Positions 10,501 through 21,600 of a stretch of 24,395 bases of DNA are shown here, piece after piece (the stretch's first letter is position 1; every line of letters starts with the position of its first letter). The position numbers were made by a program, and so were the translations under genes. Below the pieces are notes generated by a model that was not told the DNA's origin, made no database searches, and saw nothing but the letters and a program-made list of their open reading frames with translations. Origin of the DNA: Cudoniella acicularis (taxonomy: Eukaryota; Ascomycota; Leotiomycetes; Helotiales; Helotiaceae); the NCBI GenBank assembly GCA_013054445.1, contig JAAMPI010000852.1:1-24395 (forward strand). Reading direction: 5' to 3'.

Positions 10501-11144
10501 AGCGTAGCTGCTGGAAACGCCGTCACCTTTTATCAACGATGGGGAGATGTTGGCTGCTGGGGCTTTTGTGATGGTCATTTTCAGGTCCGTAAATGCCATT
10601 TTAACTACAAAATTATTTACTAACCACTTGCAGTTCAATTTTCCAGATCATACGAAGATCGTCATCTCTGCAGATGGGACATGGTGCGACTTCTACCATC
10701 TACCGCTTGAGGCCGCTCGAGATCTCGCAACGAAGGGAACCATATCACCTTCTGCTCTCGATGATCGTCAACACCTTTCCTATCCACTCCAAACTCTTCT
10801 CAACTTCATAGCCAAGCCTTCTCGAACGACCAAATCGACAATCAAAAAAACGCCCAGAAATTGATCCTATGATACAAGGGGTCCCTGAGGCCAACGACTT
10901 CCGCAAGAAGATCGAATTTATTAGGCTTGTTGTTAAGGAATGGACGAGCAATGGTGGCCTTGGAAATAGTAACATGGACCCTAAAAGACGCCTTAAATGG
11001 ACAGGTCACCGAGAGCTTATCAATGTTCAGGCGCCATACAAGCACGTCTGGGTCACAGTTGGCGCGAGGAATGGCGATGAGAGAAGAGTGGCATGGTTTG
11101 ACCCAAAAGATCCTGACAAAATAATACCCGACATCGAGGGATGA
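7536..11144 (+). CDS. CDC5: Polo-like serine/threonine kinase (Cdc5/PlkA type), frame broken near the 3' end
   Basis: Exons are 7536-8381, 8432-8880, 8934-10584 and 10634-11144. Introns 1 and 3 are GT-AG; intron 2 is GC-AG. Numbering from ATG 7536: the P-loop GKGGFAICYEG starts at G246, the ATP-binding lysine is K268, HRD is 359-361, DFG 379-381, APE 408-410, and T399 in TTLCGTPNY matches the activating threonine of Polo kinases. A linker of roughly 300 residues, with an acidic patch, leads to polo box 1 (VVKWVDYTNKHGLSY, W798) and polo box 2 (WKKFANYMVAFG; FNFPDHTK with H988/K990), the phosphopeptide-binding pair. These kinases drive mitotic entry, spindle function and cytokinesis. Reading stops at 10862 because of an A7 run at 10844-10850; one A fewer would continue into a well-formed 90-residue tail ending at 11144. 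The first 181 residues precede the usual start region; an alternative start is M at 8079. Confidence 0.9.
8881..8933 (+). other. GC-AG intron inside the Polo kinase domain
   Basis: The kinase exon ends ...GGAATCATCAT and the 53-nt intron begins GCAAGA, contains a CTGAC branch site and ends AAATAG. Splicing restores WSLGIIIFAMLTGKPPFQS, the expected kinase subdomain IX-X sequence. No GT donor can replace it, because the frame stops at a TAA (8900-8902) before the next GT. Confidence 0.88.
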
Positions 11145-12367
11145 TTGCACAAGGAATCTCAGTATAAATGACCTTCGACGAGCTTCTTTTTATTTATGCA
11201 TTTTTGGTCAGTACATTCGGAGCGGAGAAGCGTGAAGGGGTGCATCGCTTTCATGATTGATGCCATACTTATGTTCAGTGCTACTTTGATTTTGGCGTTT
11301 CATCGGTGGCAGACGGATGCTTTCATTGCTCATCGCTCATTGCATAGCGTTATGCGTCTGGTGTAGGCGGCGTATTACTTCTATTTTGCTATGGATGGAT
11401 GAGTCACTCTTATTACTACAGCGGTTGGAGTATCGCCCATTCCAAATATGGAATAATCATTTTTTCCAAGCACAAATCTTGTCAGGTGGACATGGCTGGC
11501 TATGAGGGGATAAGTGCATTCCAGGACTAGCTGAGGCTGGGCAGAAAAGACTTTCCATAGCAAAGTATTAATAACAGCCAGAAATTCCTTAACTTTGAAT
11601 TGTGAAGCCTCACTGTGATTTTTATTTTTCAAGCACGCATCGAGACAAGGGAGATGTTCACCTCAGTCTCCAATTAGAGAGTGTTTTGTTTGATTTAAAA
11701 TCATGAGATCCTAATTTATAATAATACTACAGCCTACAGGTGTTCACTTGGATCCCTTCTGATTCAGGGGTAACTCTCTTCTATATTACATGGAATTGAT
11801 GAGATCCTCTCCATAACACGAAGTAAAAACCATACATTACTTGATTGAGGCCCGATTCGTTAAGAAAATGTCACACTTCAAAAATAAAGAGATAGCAAGT
11901 GATTGAGCAAGTAGTCTTCAAATTATTTAATTCATATGCCATGCATTCCCGTTATACTCCACTTCAACCAATCAATTAATCCGTGTATGCATGCAATCCC
12001 TTAATCTGAGATGATTTCAATGATGCCCAAATTGATTCCCTGACTAAACAATCAATCAACCCTTTTCTATGCAGAAACCCTAAACGCCCTCGAATGTATT
12101 AACAAAGTCGCATTAGGGGAGCGCTTCATATCTTTTCTTCACCCCTTTCGTTGGCCTTCGAACAAACATTATTACCTCCTAGACTTATATACATTAGATG
12201 TCGCATCGCCTTCTGTATTCGCGTAGTGTTGGTAGTCGTTTAACGACCTTCTTCCCACTGGTTTTTGGGTAGTTGACAAAAAGGTGTGATGAGACTAAAG
12301 TTCACTACGCCCGAAGTTGCGTGGAAGCATCCTTCGCCTCGCTGTGTAGATGGATTGCAGGGACCTA
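11145..12367. other. Tail-to-tail intergenic region
   Basis: This spacer lies between the 3' ends of the Polo kinase gene and the SKT5-type gene, so it should hold both 3' untranslated regions and terminators. It is A/T-rich, notably 11650-12080. No frame looks like protein and no RNA gene was recognised. Confidence 0.6.
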
Positions 12368-14559
12368 TTACATAACTATGCAGTCCTTGTCGTTCTGCCC
12401 TGTTTTCTCATTCCCGCTCTGTGCCTTCTTCATCTTCCCACTCCTGGGGGCTGCAACCTCCATAGGCGTTCCTCCACTCGCAGCTGCTCTGATGGCTGCT
12501 AATCGATGTTTTGCGCGCTCATCACCTGCGTCTGCTGCTTTGACGTACCATACATTGGCTTCTAAAGGATCACGGCGGGTGCCAATGCCCATTTCTGTGA
12601 AGTAACCTACAGCATACTCTGCTTTTGTGAGACCTAGAGTTTTTGTTAGTTGATTTAAAAGAATGTTATTTCCGAGAGCCAAAGAGACTTACCACACTCT
12701 GCTGCTTGGCGCGCCCATTCGTAAGCCTCATTCTCGTCTTTCTCGAGAACAGGTTCTGCGCCAACCATATACCACGCGCAAAGAGCCATCATCGCCGCTG
12801 GATGACCACGCTGGGCCGCACCGGTATAAAAGTGGACACTTAGCGCCGGATCTCGGGGGCAGGAGAGTTTACCATGCTCGTACGCGTCTCCTAGAATGTA
12901 ACATGATTCGGCGTGTCCCAAATCTGCGGCTTGCGTGAAGAGCTGGGCAGCATAGACCTCGTCTTGAAAAATATCATCCCCATAACCCGTGACGTAAAGG
13001 AGCCCGAGATGATAAGGAGCTGCATTGTATTGTACATCGGCTGATTCGGTCGCTCGTTTGAGCCATTTCAGGCCCTCCCTGTATTTGTTCAGACCAAGAT
13101 CACCAGTAAGACAGGCTCGACCCAAACGAGTCATTGCTCCTGGATGGTTCTTTGACGCGGCTTGATTGAAAAACTTTACAGCCTTTGCTGGATCTTTCCT
13201 GCAACCCCAACCGAATTCGTAACATAAAGCAGTTCTGTACCCTGATTCGGCGTGCCCATGTTTGCTTGCTGCTTGAAATAGGGGAAATGCCGTCCCATAG
13301 TCTTCCTTCCCCTTGCTAAAGAGTCCAGATGCATACCCATCAGCGAGATAATACTGCGCGAACGGATAACTTGCGTTGGCAAGCCTTTGTAAGATATGTT
13401 TTGCTTCATTCAACAGTTCTTGAGGTGAGGTTTGGGGTTTTTCGATGTACGGGCTGTCAAGGTCTCGAGTCGCTTTAGGATTTGCTTTTGTATGTTGCAC
13501 GATCCCATCCTGGCCAAGCCCAGCTTCTTGAGCGGCCTGTATCAAAAATATAGCGAATGCATATTGAGTTTCTGCATCATTCAGCTTCTTGACATTCTGC
13601 CGATACATCTCCAGTGTTTTCCCCATGCTCAGCAGAGAGGCATTTGACCCAACGGCTGCTCTTAATTGCGAATTATCCAAGGATATAGGAGCTGGTGGGG
13701 CTTGGGGATAAGATATATTTGCCAAATCCACATATGAAATTGGTCTACTATCATGAGACCGTCCAGAATGGGCTGATGGCGCACGATTGCCGCTCCAGTT
13801 TGGCGATTGAGGTGACATATATGCGGAGGGTGAGCGCCCTCTAGGACCCATATCCGAGTAAGCAGACATTGGACGTGATATTGGAGTTCTTCTGGCACCT
13901 TGTAGGGTAGGGGTTAAATGCCGCCCTATCGATGCTCCCACATCCACTTGTTCACTTGCCGGCGAGTTTGGACTGTGATTTCCAGGTCGAATGCGAGTAT
14001 TCCCTCCCTCTGAAGCGTACGATTGATGATGGTAATGGAATCGAGGAACAGGAGGATTAAGTACTTCGTCGCCATTTTCATCTATTCGCTCGGGAAGTCC
14101 ATGACCTAAGCCTTGTCGGTTACTTGAAGAGCCACTGGACCTTGAGCTAGAGCTATCGGCGGAGGATCTCACAGCCGTCTGAGGATGCTGTATCGGCTCT
14201 GCGACGTTGGTGGTATAGTTCGGCCGATATGGAAGATCCTGGATCACTGGCAATCCGGATTGTGGCTCTTCGTATTGTTCTGCCATGAAGCCTTCGGAAT
14301 TAACTAAGGTCTGCCTGTCGTGACCGTCAACCCCTTCAATCTTCGCGCTCGATGCTCGCGGCAGCCAGTCCTCGGGCTGGACATTCACTGTCACCGGCGA
14401 CATTGGTGCTCCAATTATCCGCCCTGTTGGTATTGGAATGGTAGGCAAAGGCTTTCTCCCAATGTTCTCCTTGAGTTCCTCATCAAGGTCGAACTTTGGC
14501 GCAGGGTCGAGGGGTAGAGCTTTGCGCTGGACGGAGTCTGGCAAGGTTGGTGTTGCCAT
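12368..14559 (-). CDS. SKT5: Chitin synthase activator, SKT5/CHS4 family, Sel1-like repeats and CAAX end
   Basis: Two exons on the minus strand, 12693-14559 and 12368-12633, give 710 residues. The 59-nt intron starts GTAAGT, has a CTAAC branch site and ends CTCTAG; it restores AAECGLTKAEYAVGYF. The first 300 residues are Ser/Pro-rich and probably disordered. From about 400 to 675 run roughly seven Sel1-like helical repeats (for example AESGYRTALCYEFGWGCRKD and AESCYILGDAYEHGKLSCPRD). The protein ends KDCIVM, a CAAX prenylation box. In yeast, farnesylated Skt5/Chs4 binds Chs3, recruits it to the bud neck and activates it at the plasma membrane. The start at MATPTLPD is chosen because it is the first ATG; the frame stays open upstream to a TGA at 14803-14805 without another ATG, so a spliced upstream exon is possible. 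Moulds have several SKT5-like paralogues, so direct orthology is not certain. Confidence 0.88.
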
Positions 14560-17500
14560 AATGTCTTGAAGCCTTTCGAAGCCTTTGGAGAGAAAAAACT
14601 CGCCCAAAGGTTGAAGCTCTGCAATTCCAGCTAGGCCCTCAGAAATTCCTCGACACTCGGCCTTTACTTCCACCAAATATAATGCCTTGATATATGTGCT
14701 GGATGTTCGGCGCCCGGGGTGTCCTACTGCCGTTATTGGCGAAATGTAGCCTTCTGCAAATCGAAGAACGAACGTAAGGCTGGGTTCAGCCGGTGGAGGC
14801 GTTCAATAACCTAGCGGTGAAGAGGGTGAATTAGCAGGAGTCAAAGAAAGCCTCACACAGTTCAGAGGGGTCTTGGAAATAGCAACCTTGGGCAATTGGT
14901 AATGTCTTACCGGCAAAGTCAGCCGCAGCGGTTGATGGCAACAGTTGATGGGCTTGCCAACGTCCTCGGTATAGGAGCAAAGTAAAGCTCGGACGGAGTC
15001 GCGCCGGGCAATATTTCAGTGCTGGAGGTATCTCCAAGAGTCTGCAACAGACTCTGTGCTGGAGGTGAGTGTTCTGCCTACAGATGTTTCACCTACAGCA
15101 AAATGTTAGCGAACCCCTGCGGTGGACCCTGGTGGGGGACTGACGAAGTGACACTGATGATTCGGAAAGCGGAACTTGCCAACACGCGTGTGGTCTCTGG
15201 TCTCTGCTAATACTTTCGATAATGAGGCCGGCAAGTGTGCCAATGGAAGAAGCGTTGTTCGAACCTGGTGATTCCTGGGTCGCCGTCGCAGATTCGCTGC
15301 TCGGGATGGGCCTCGGGTAGGAATGTAGTGATATGCGAGCAGCAAGATGCAAGAATGGAACCAGGAGACTGTGTGCACAGTGCAACTCGCACGTCAGATC
15401 GTCTTCGGGCGCTGTCACCACTTGCCCGCCGCCAGCCCTGTTGCTCGCTGTGGTCCGCTGACACAAGTGATCGCCCTCTACTTCTGTGCCTCTCCGGGCC
15501 TGCCGCCGCGAGCTGGGCCTGGCGAAGCTTCGTGATGGGTTGAGCAGCAGCTGGCCAGCGTTTTCCACCCTGCGCGCCGGGTCCGGGATGGCCCAAATGA
15601 ATTTCGTTTTTGAAACCTGCGGGGAAGGCCACCTTCTCTCCCGTTCGAGAAGCTTGGAGGCTGGATGTCCGATGTCGTGCTTCCAGGTTGTCCTCCAGCG
15701 GACCAACGGTGCAAGCACGTTGAAATTGAAATGACTGCGAAACAACAATCTCCTCTCAATCTGAAAAAAAGACGCTAGGATCCGGTGCCGCCGTACTGGA
15801 ATTGCCCGAGGGAAGCTTAAAGGAAGATAGAGCCCTGAGTTCCTGACTACACAAGCGCTGCCGCGATAGTTTTTGGCTCTGTTCGGCGAGGGCAACAAGG
15901 TTCTCCGGTTCCTTTCAGGGGTTAAAGGACTTTACTAAATTTACGGTCCTCCCTACTTCGTAGACGCCTCAAGAGGTGCAAGACAGATTGGAATTTTTGA
16001 TATTTGCTTCGTATCACAAGTATAGCTAGGGCACGTGGGAAGTCTTTTGGAGCAAATGCTGTTAGAGCTTGCAGTACCCAAGTAGGAAGCCATTTATGTT
16101 TTACGTGGACGAGCTTCCCAAAGAATAGAAGCCGGGCCTGGTCACAAAAAGGGGGTCTTTCAGGGGAAGGTTTTCCCCACCAGTGTAGCGACTACGACAT
16201 GTTCCGTATTTGAACTTTGCCCTGAGCAGTTTTCCCGCATGACCATCGAGGATAGCGCTGGTACTTAGTCCCGCTCAGGCTTTGTACACTTATTTGTCGG
16301 TTCCAATGCTCTACGGCGGCGTCTTTGAGGGTGACAATACAAACCTAGAACTTATTAGAAGGCAATGCCTTTTAGAAGACTCATTAGAAATTCACAAGAA
16401 GAAAATACAAGCGGTCCCCCGTGATGCTTCCAAGCTTTGATGCGTCCCCAAGCAGTCACTGTGGCTGATTCCACCTCGGGATGATCAGCAGCTAACGATA
16501 ATCTTGATACGAGACCTAAATATGCTGCGCACTCGCTCTAAAATTCAAACGTTTGGGGCCTGGGTTATGGTCTGATGAATGATCATACTTCGCAGATTCT
16601 TTGATACCGTTGAAGTGTTACAATTAGAGATTTGGAAGTCTTGTGACTGGACCTAATTTCTAAGATTATAAGAGTCCATGTGATGGAATCCATGTGAATA
16701 TTAATTAGAACCCGATTTACGCAACCCTTCAAACTGCCGGTCCTCGACAGTTGTCTACGCATTCAAAAGAACTTGCTCTCACGGCTTTAAGGTCCTAGAC
16801 CCGTTACTTGCTTAGTGAAAATTGTTCGTATTTCCGCCCCCAACTAGAAAATTACCTCGTACCGTACAACTGCTTACTGAATGCAAATAGCCGAATGTGC
16901 CGTTGTGTTCACTGCTCATGCTCAGCCACACACGTAAGACCAATTCCAGGAATCGTATTCTTGTTTAGGACATCTAATTTTTCGCCAACCCAAATTGGGC
17001 TTTGGCTGCAGAATAATATCGAAATTTGGAACTCCCTCCTCGTGTTGAATAAAAGCAGTCAGGCAGTCTCACAGGCTTCGCCCTCTTCAGGATCTGCAAG
17101 TAGTTGAAAGGCACCCGAGACCTGTCAGAGTATTTTATACATGAACGCACTGGCTCAGCGCCACGAGGTTCAAGTCGGAGGCACTCTGTGACTCTGTCAC
17201 TGTTTAGTGTCAAACGCCTGGAAGCTGAAGCTGGCATGACAAAGAATTTAAGATTATGAGCCTTCACTCAGCTTGGAAGCTCCAACCGATATGCTGGTTT
17301 CAAACTGGAGATCATGGCATTGCCGTGATCGACCACGCAGTTCTTGTTTCGTTGAAACCGCATAGATTGACTTTTATGAAGAATTTTGAGCGGGGAGTAT
17401 CCAAGATACCTAGATACCAAGGATTTTTTGCCAACTCACCCTCTACACGAAAAAGAGCAAAGCTCAGATAAAGAGCCGTGATGGCTCCAAGATCATTCTG

Positions 17501-18402
17501 CCGCCACCGATGAGACAGTGCATGCCGCGACCTGAAAACCCCTCGTGTTGCTCATTGGCCACTCAGAATGGCCAGAGGCAGCGGGTGTAGGAGTGATGGT
17601 CAAGCAGCAGTCGGGGGTGCGCCAAAAATTGCGAGTGCTTCCCGCAGAGGTAGAAGACTCAGGAAGAGCTGTGAATTCGAATTCGCATTGCTTCGTGATG
17701 TAGGTTACCAATGTCGTAAGGGATGTCGTTGAGCACGAAGAAAAGGAGAAAAGCCAAGGAGGGGAAATCGCCGGGTCAACGACTAGTCCGCCGGTATTTT
17801 TAGCATCCCTTGCCCATTTTGCCAGGTGCTGGTGCAGCTGGCGCCACTGCCAGGTGGAGCGGCCCTGCTCTGGCGAGCAAAACATCGCCGCTGCACGGGG
17901 CAGTCTGGCACAGAGCATCTTCGAAGGACTGTCCGACTTTCCACTTGGAAGACTTCACCTCCTTCATCGCCAGCAGCTCGCTCGCAGGTGCTCCGGCATC
18001 CCTTTCTCATCATTTTGGCTTTGCTTCTGCTGCCACTTATCCTTCGTTTCAAGGCATTCTTACAGCCTGTTCATTCGCTATTATTTGTATGTGAGACCAC
18101 TGTCGCTTTCCTCTTTTCCGGCTCTCTGCGACACGGCCAATCTCGTTGAGGGGGTGATTCTTCGTCTTCGATCAACTTGGGACATCCGACGATCCTGCTT
18201 TTCTGTCCTGCAACTGCAACTGCAACCTAATCATCGCGATCGATCCGTCACCGCAGCCGGTATCTTGCCAAAAATCCTGTAACAAGGCACTGCCTTGCTT
18301 GTGGTCGACCAAGGAACGCAATCCCCGCTTGCACCGAATCACAGGGGTGGCATAACGACAAACAAACACTCTTTCTGCGACCACGGTCTGCTACCATCTC
18401 TA
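14560..18402. other. Long divergent intergenic region between SKT5-type and chitin synthase genes
   Basis: About 4 kb without a supported gene. The left part (14560-15900) is the probable upstream and leader region of the SKT5-type gene. On the minus strand, GTGTGAGG near 14855 and TGCTAATTC...CGCTAG ending near 14813 look like a short leader intron. A minus-strand open frame at 15089-15898 is judged non-coding. The middle (about 15950-17450) is A/T-richer with no structure I recognise. The right part (17800-18402) is pyrimidine-rich and is the likely chitin synthase promoter and leader; it contains a minimal ATG-TGA at 18089-18094. Confidence 0.5.
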
Positions 18403-18621
18403 CAGTACGTGTGTAACTCAAGATTCCAATCTTTTCACCACAGAGATTCGCTTGAGTACCGACAGCTGTTCACTACTTCGGAGCACACGAGGCAGGGGCC
18501 CGCTATTTTTTGAAGGGTCGTCATTCACCTGCCGTGCTTTGCGAATCGCGAATGGCAAACCCGAAGTAACAACGAACTGCAGACCGTTATAAACATTTGC
18601 TGATATTTTATCTCTCTCTAG
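18403..18621 (+). other. Candidate 5' leader intron of the chitin synthase gene
   Basis: A GTACGT donor at 18403 could pair with a very strong acceptor at 18621: GCTGAT branch-like site, then TTTTATCTCTCTCTAG, only four bases before the main ATG. Its 219 nt is longer than the coding introns, which is usual for leader introns. Another donor could be used; only the acceptor is strong. Confidence 0.45.
18552..18569 (+). other. Short upstream ORF (MANPK) in the chitin synthase leader
   Basis: ATG plus four codons and TAA, ending 56 bases before the main start. It would be removed if the candidate leader intron 18403-18621 is spliced out, and would precede the main start if not. Possible translational control; inference only. 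Confidence 0.3.
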
Positions 18622-18625
18622 AGCT

Positions 18626-21600
18626 ATGTCGCTCCCCAAACGACCCGACGCGAGCGAGTACGCTGTCAGCGACCAAAGAAATGCATACCGAAACTCACCA
18701 GCGAGGCGGCGACCGCAAGATGAAGAGACTGGATATTTCGCTGGCGCACCAGCGCCCGCATCACCATCGAGGCATCAGCGAGGACCTTCAAAATCATCCT
18801 TTGCAGACACGTTACCATCCCCACTCACGCCATCACCTACTTCCGAACCTTTAACACAACCTCAAGGCACATCAACACCAGTGCACGGGGACTTCCAACG
18901 CAAAAGGAGTCTGATTCGACCAGAGCGTAATAGAATAGACCGAGATCATCCAAACTACCATTACCGCCAACATGCCGCCAACATGAACGTCTTGCCCTCA
19001 TCGACGGGTAATGACCCAATCCTAGAGGATTTAGAGGCAGATGCCGCCGCCACAGAGACATCCGGCCTGCGTACCTCGAACGAGGCCGAGTCTGATGCCA
19101 CTCCCCCATTGAAACGGAAGTCGAGAAGAGGTCGAGGTGCGGGACCCGAGGATATGGCAACGACAGAAAAGGCTGGACTGGCGTCTCGACCACCTAAAAA
19201 GTTAACACGGGAGAAAACGAGAAAAATAACAAAAGAGGAGAAGGAGAGGCAAAAGCAGCTTGATGCCATCAAACCACCAAACCTGTGGAACGTATACTGC
19301 GCTATTGTTACCTTTTGGTGCCCGGATTTTATTCTCAGGTGCTTTGGGAAGCCAGCAAAAGCAGAGCAGAGGGCCTGGAGAGAGAAGATGGGTCTCATAA
19401 GCATCATTCTGATGATCATGGCCGGTGTTGGGTTCTTGACTTTTGGTTTCACGGCCACAGTTTGTGGTAATCCAGGTCTTCGCCTCCGAGTAAATCAAGT
19501 TACTGGTGGATACATGATATTCCATGGAAGCGCCTATGATCTATCAGAATCGCACCATCCGGCGGCGAAAGGAATACCAGACAATGCCAATGTATTATAC
19601 GATTTGCCACAAAAGCATGCCGGTCAGGACGGAAGCTTTTTGTTCCAAAACGTAAATGGCAAATGCAAAGGCCTTATCACCTTGAGTCCAGGCTCTGATG
19701 TGCCAACGAACTCAAATCAGGATCTTGCATGGTATTTCCCTTGCACCGCTTTCAACCAGGATGGATCCACCGAACCCAATAAGACCATACCCTACTATTT
19801 AGGGTACTCTTGTCATACAATCGCAGATGCTCGTACTGCCTTCTATGGACTGACAGTGCCGGAGATGTCTACTTCACCTGGGATGACATTAAAAATTCTT
19901 CCCGGAATTTAATGGTATACTCTGGTAACGTACTTGATCTGGACTTGCTTAAGTGGTTCAACGGAACTGAGGTTACTGTTCCATCCAAGTTTGTTGAGCT
20001 AAGTGATCGATCCTCTGCAGCGAATGCGGCAGTTCATGGAAAGGACGTCACCCATGCTTTCCAATCCAGCGACGACAAACTCATGGCCCAATGTTTTGAA
20101 CAAATTATCAAAGTCGGCTCAGTTGATACAGAGACTGTGGGCTGCATTGCCTCCAAGGTCGTTCTTTATGTGTCTTTGGTCTTCATTCTATCCATTGTTG
20201 TAGCCAAATTCGTCTTGGCTCTCTTGTTCCAATGGTTCTTCAGCAGGAAATTTGCTGCTTCCAAAACATCTCAATCGTCTAACTCGAAGAAGAGAAATCA
20301 ACAAATTGAGGATTGGTCAGATGATATCTACCGAGCTCCACCCAGGATCCCAGGTGACCCAAGTAGCACTGTTGCCGGAGGGTCTGATCGAATGAGCAAA
20401 AGAGGCAGTACCTTCTTACCGACAACCTCCCGTTTCACAAGTCCCTATGCGGGCGACAATAGATTGTCCCGTATAGGGCGCCCACAGCCCACCACAATGG
20501 CAAGCCAAACTTCAACGTCACAATTAGTTCCTCCTAAGGCAATGTTCATGCACCAGCAAAACGGCAGCCGCACTAGCTTTTTGCGTTCCGATTCCAACAC
20601 TTATGCAGCTGGTAGCGATTACGAAGGCCCTGGCCCTGCGGGCTTCATTCACGAAGCCGTTGTACCCCAGCCACCCGCAGACTGGCAACCGTTCGGTTAC
20701 CCGCTCGCTCATACTATTTGTCTTGTTACTGCTTATTCTGAGGGAGAACTTGGTGTCCGTACAACTCTCGACTCCGTCGCAATGACGGATTACCCCAACA
20801 GCCATAAAGCAATTCTTGTTGTCTGCGATGGTATCATTAAAGGCAAAGGAGAAACAATGTCAACTCCAGATATTGTTCTCAGCATGATGCGGGATCATTC
20901 GATTCTACCAGATGAAGTTCCAGCATTCTCTTATGTAGCAGTGTCGAGTGGTTCCAAGAGACATAACATGGCCAAGGTATATTCCGGATTCTACGATTAT
21001 GGCGCAAACTCCACCATTCCTTTGGACAGGCAACAACGCGTTCCAATGATATGCGTAGTCAAATGCGGTACTCCCGACGAAGCCTCCAAGAGCAAACCAG
21101 GAAACAGAGGAAAGCGTGACAGCCAGATTATCCTCATGTCTTTCTTGCAAAAAGTTATGTTCGATGAACGCATGACGGAACTTGAATTTGAAATGTTTAA
21201 TGGTTTATGGAAGGTCACTGGCATCTCACCCGATTTCTACGAAACAGTTCTCATGGTTGACGCCGACACGAAAGTCTTCCCAGACAGCTTGACGCACATG
21301 ATTTCCGCTATGGTCAAAGACCCCGAGATTATGGGTCTTTGTGGAGAAACGAAGATTGCTAATAAACGGGCAAGTTGGGTCTCGGCCATCCAGGTATTCG
21401 AGTATTTCATCTCACATCACCTGTCGAAATCCTTCGAGTCGGTCTTCGGTGGTGTCACTTGTCTTCCTGGCTGTTTCTGCATGTATCGAATCAAAGCACC
21501 AAAGGGAGGACAAAACTACTGGGTTCCTATACTTGCCAATCCTGATGTTGTCGAGCATTATTCCGAAAACGTCGTCGACACACTGCACAAGAAGAACTTG

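Noticed and set aside
15249..15262. GGTTCGAA (minus strand), like a tRNA B box
   Set aside because: The flanking bases do not form a T-arm stem, and no A box or acceptor stem is found at the right distance.
15089..15898. Minus-strand open frame of 269 codons between SKT5 and the chitin synthase
   Set aside because: Its composition is Arg/Ser/Pro-rich without hydrophobic core patterns, other long frames overlap it on both strands, and the region is G/C-rich, which makes stop-free frames common by chance.
14560..18625. Possible relic transposon in the long intergenic region
   Set aside because: I found no terminal repeats, target-site duplications or reverse transcriptase/transposase motifs; the change in base composition alone is not enough.
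19848..19912. Intron as explanation of the chitin synthase frame change
   Set aside because: The conserved residues on both sides are separated by only a few bases, and no GT-AG or GC-AG pair fits.
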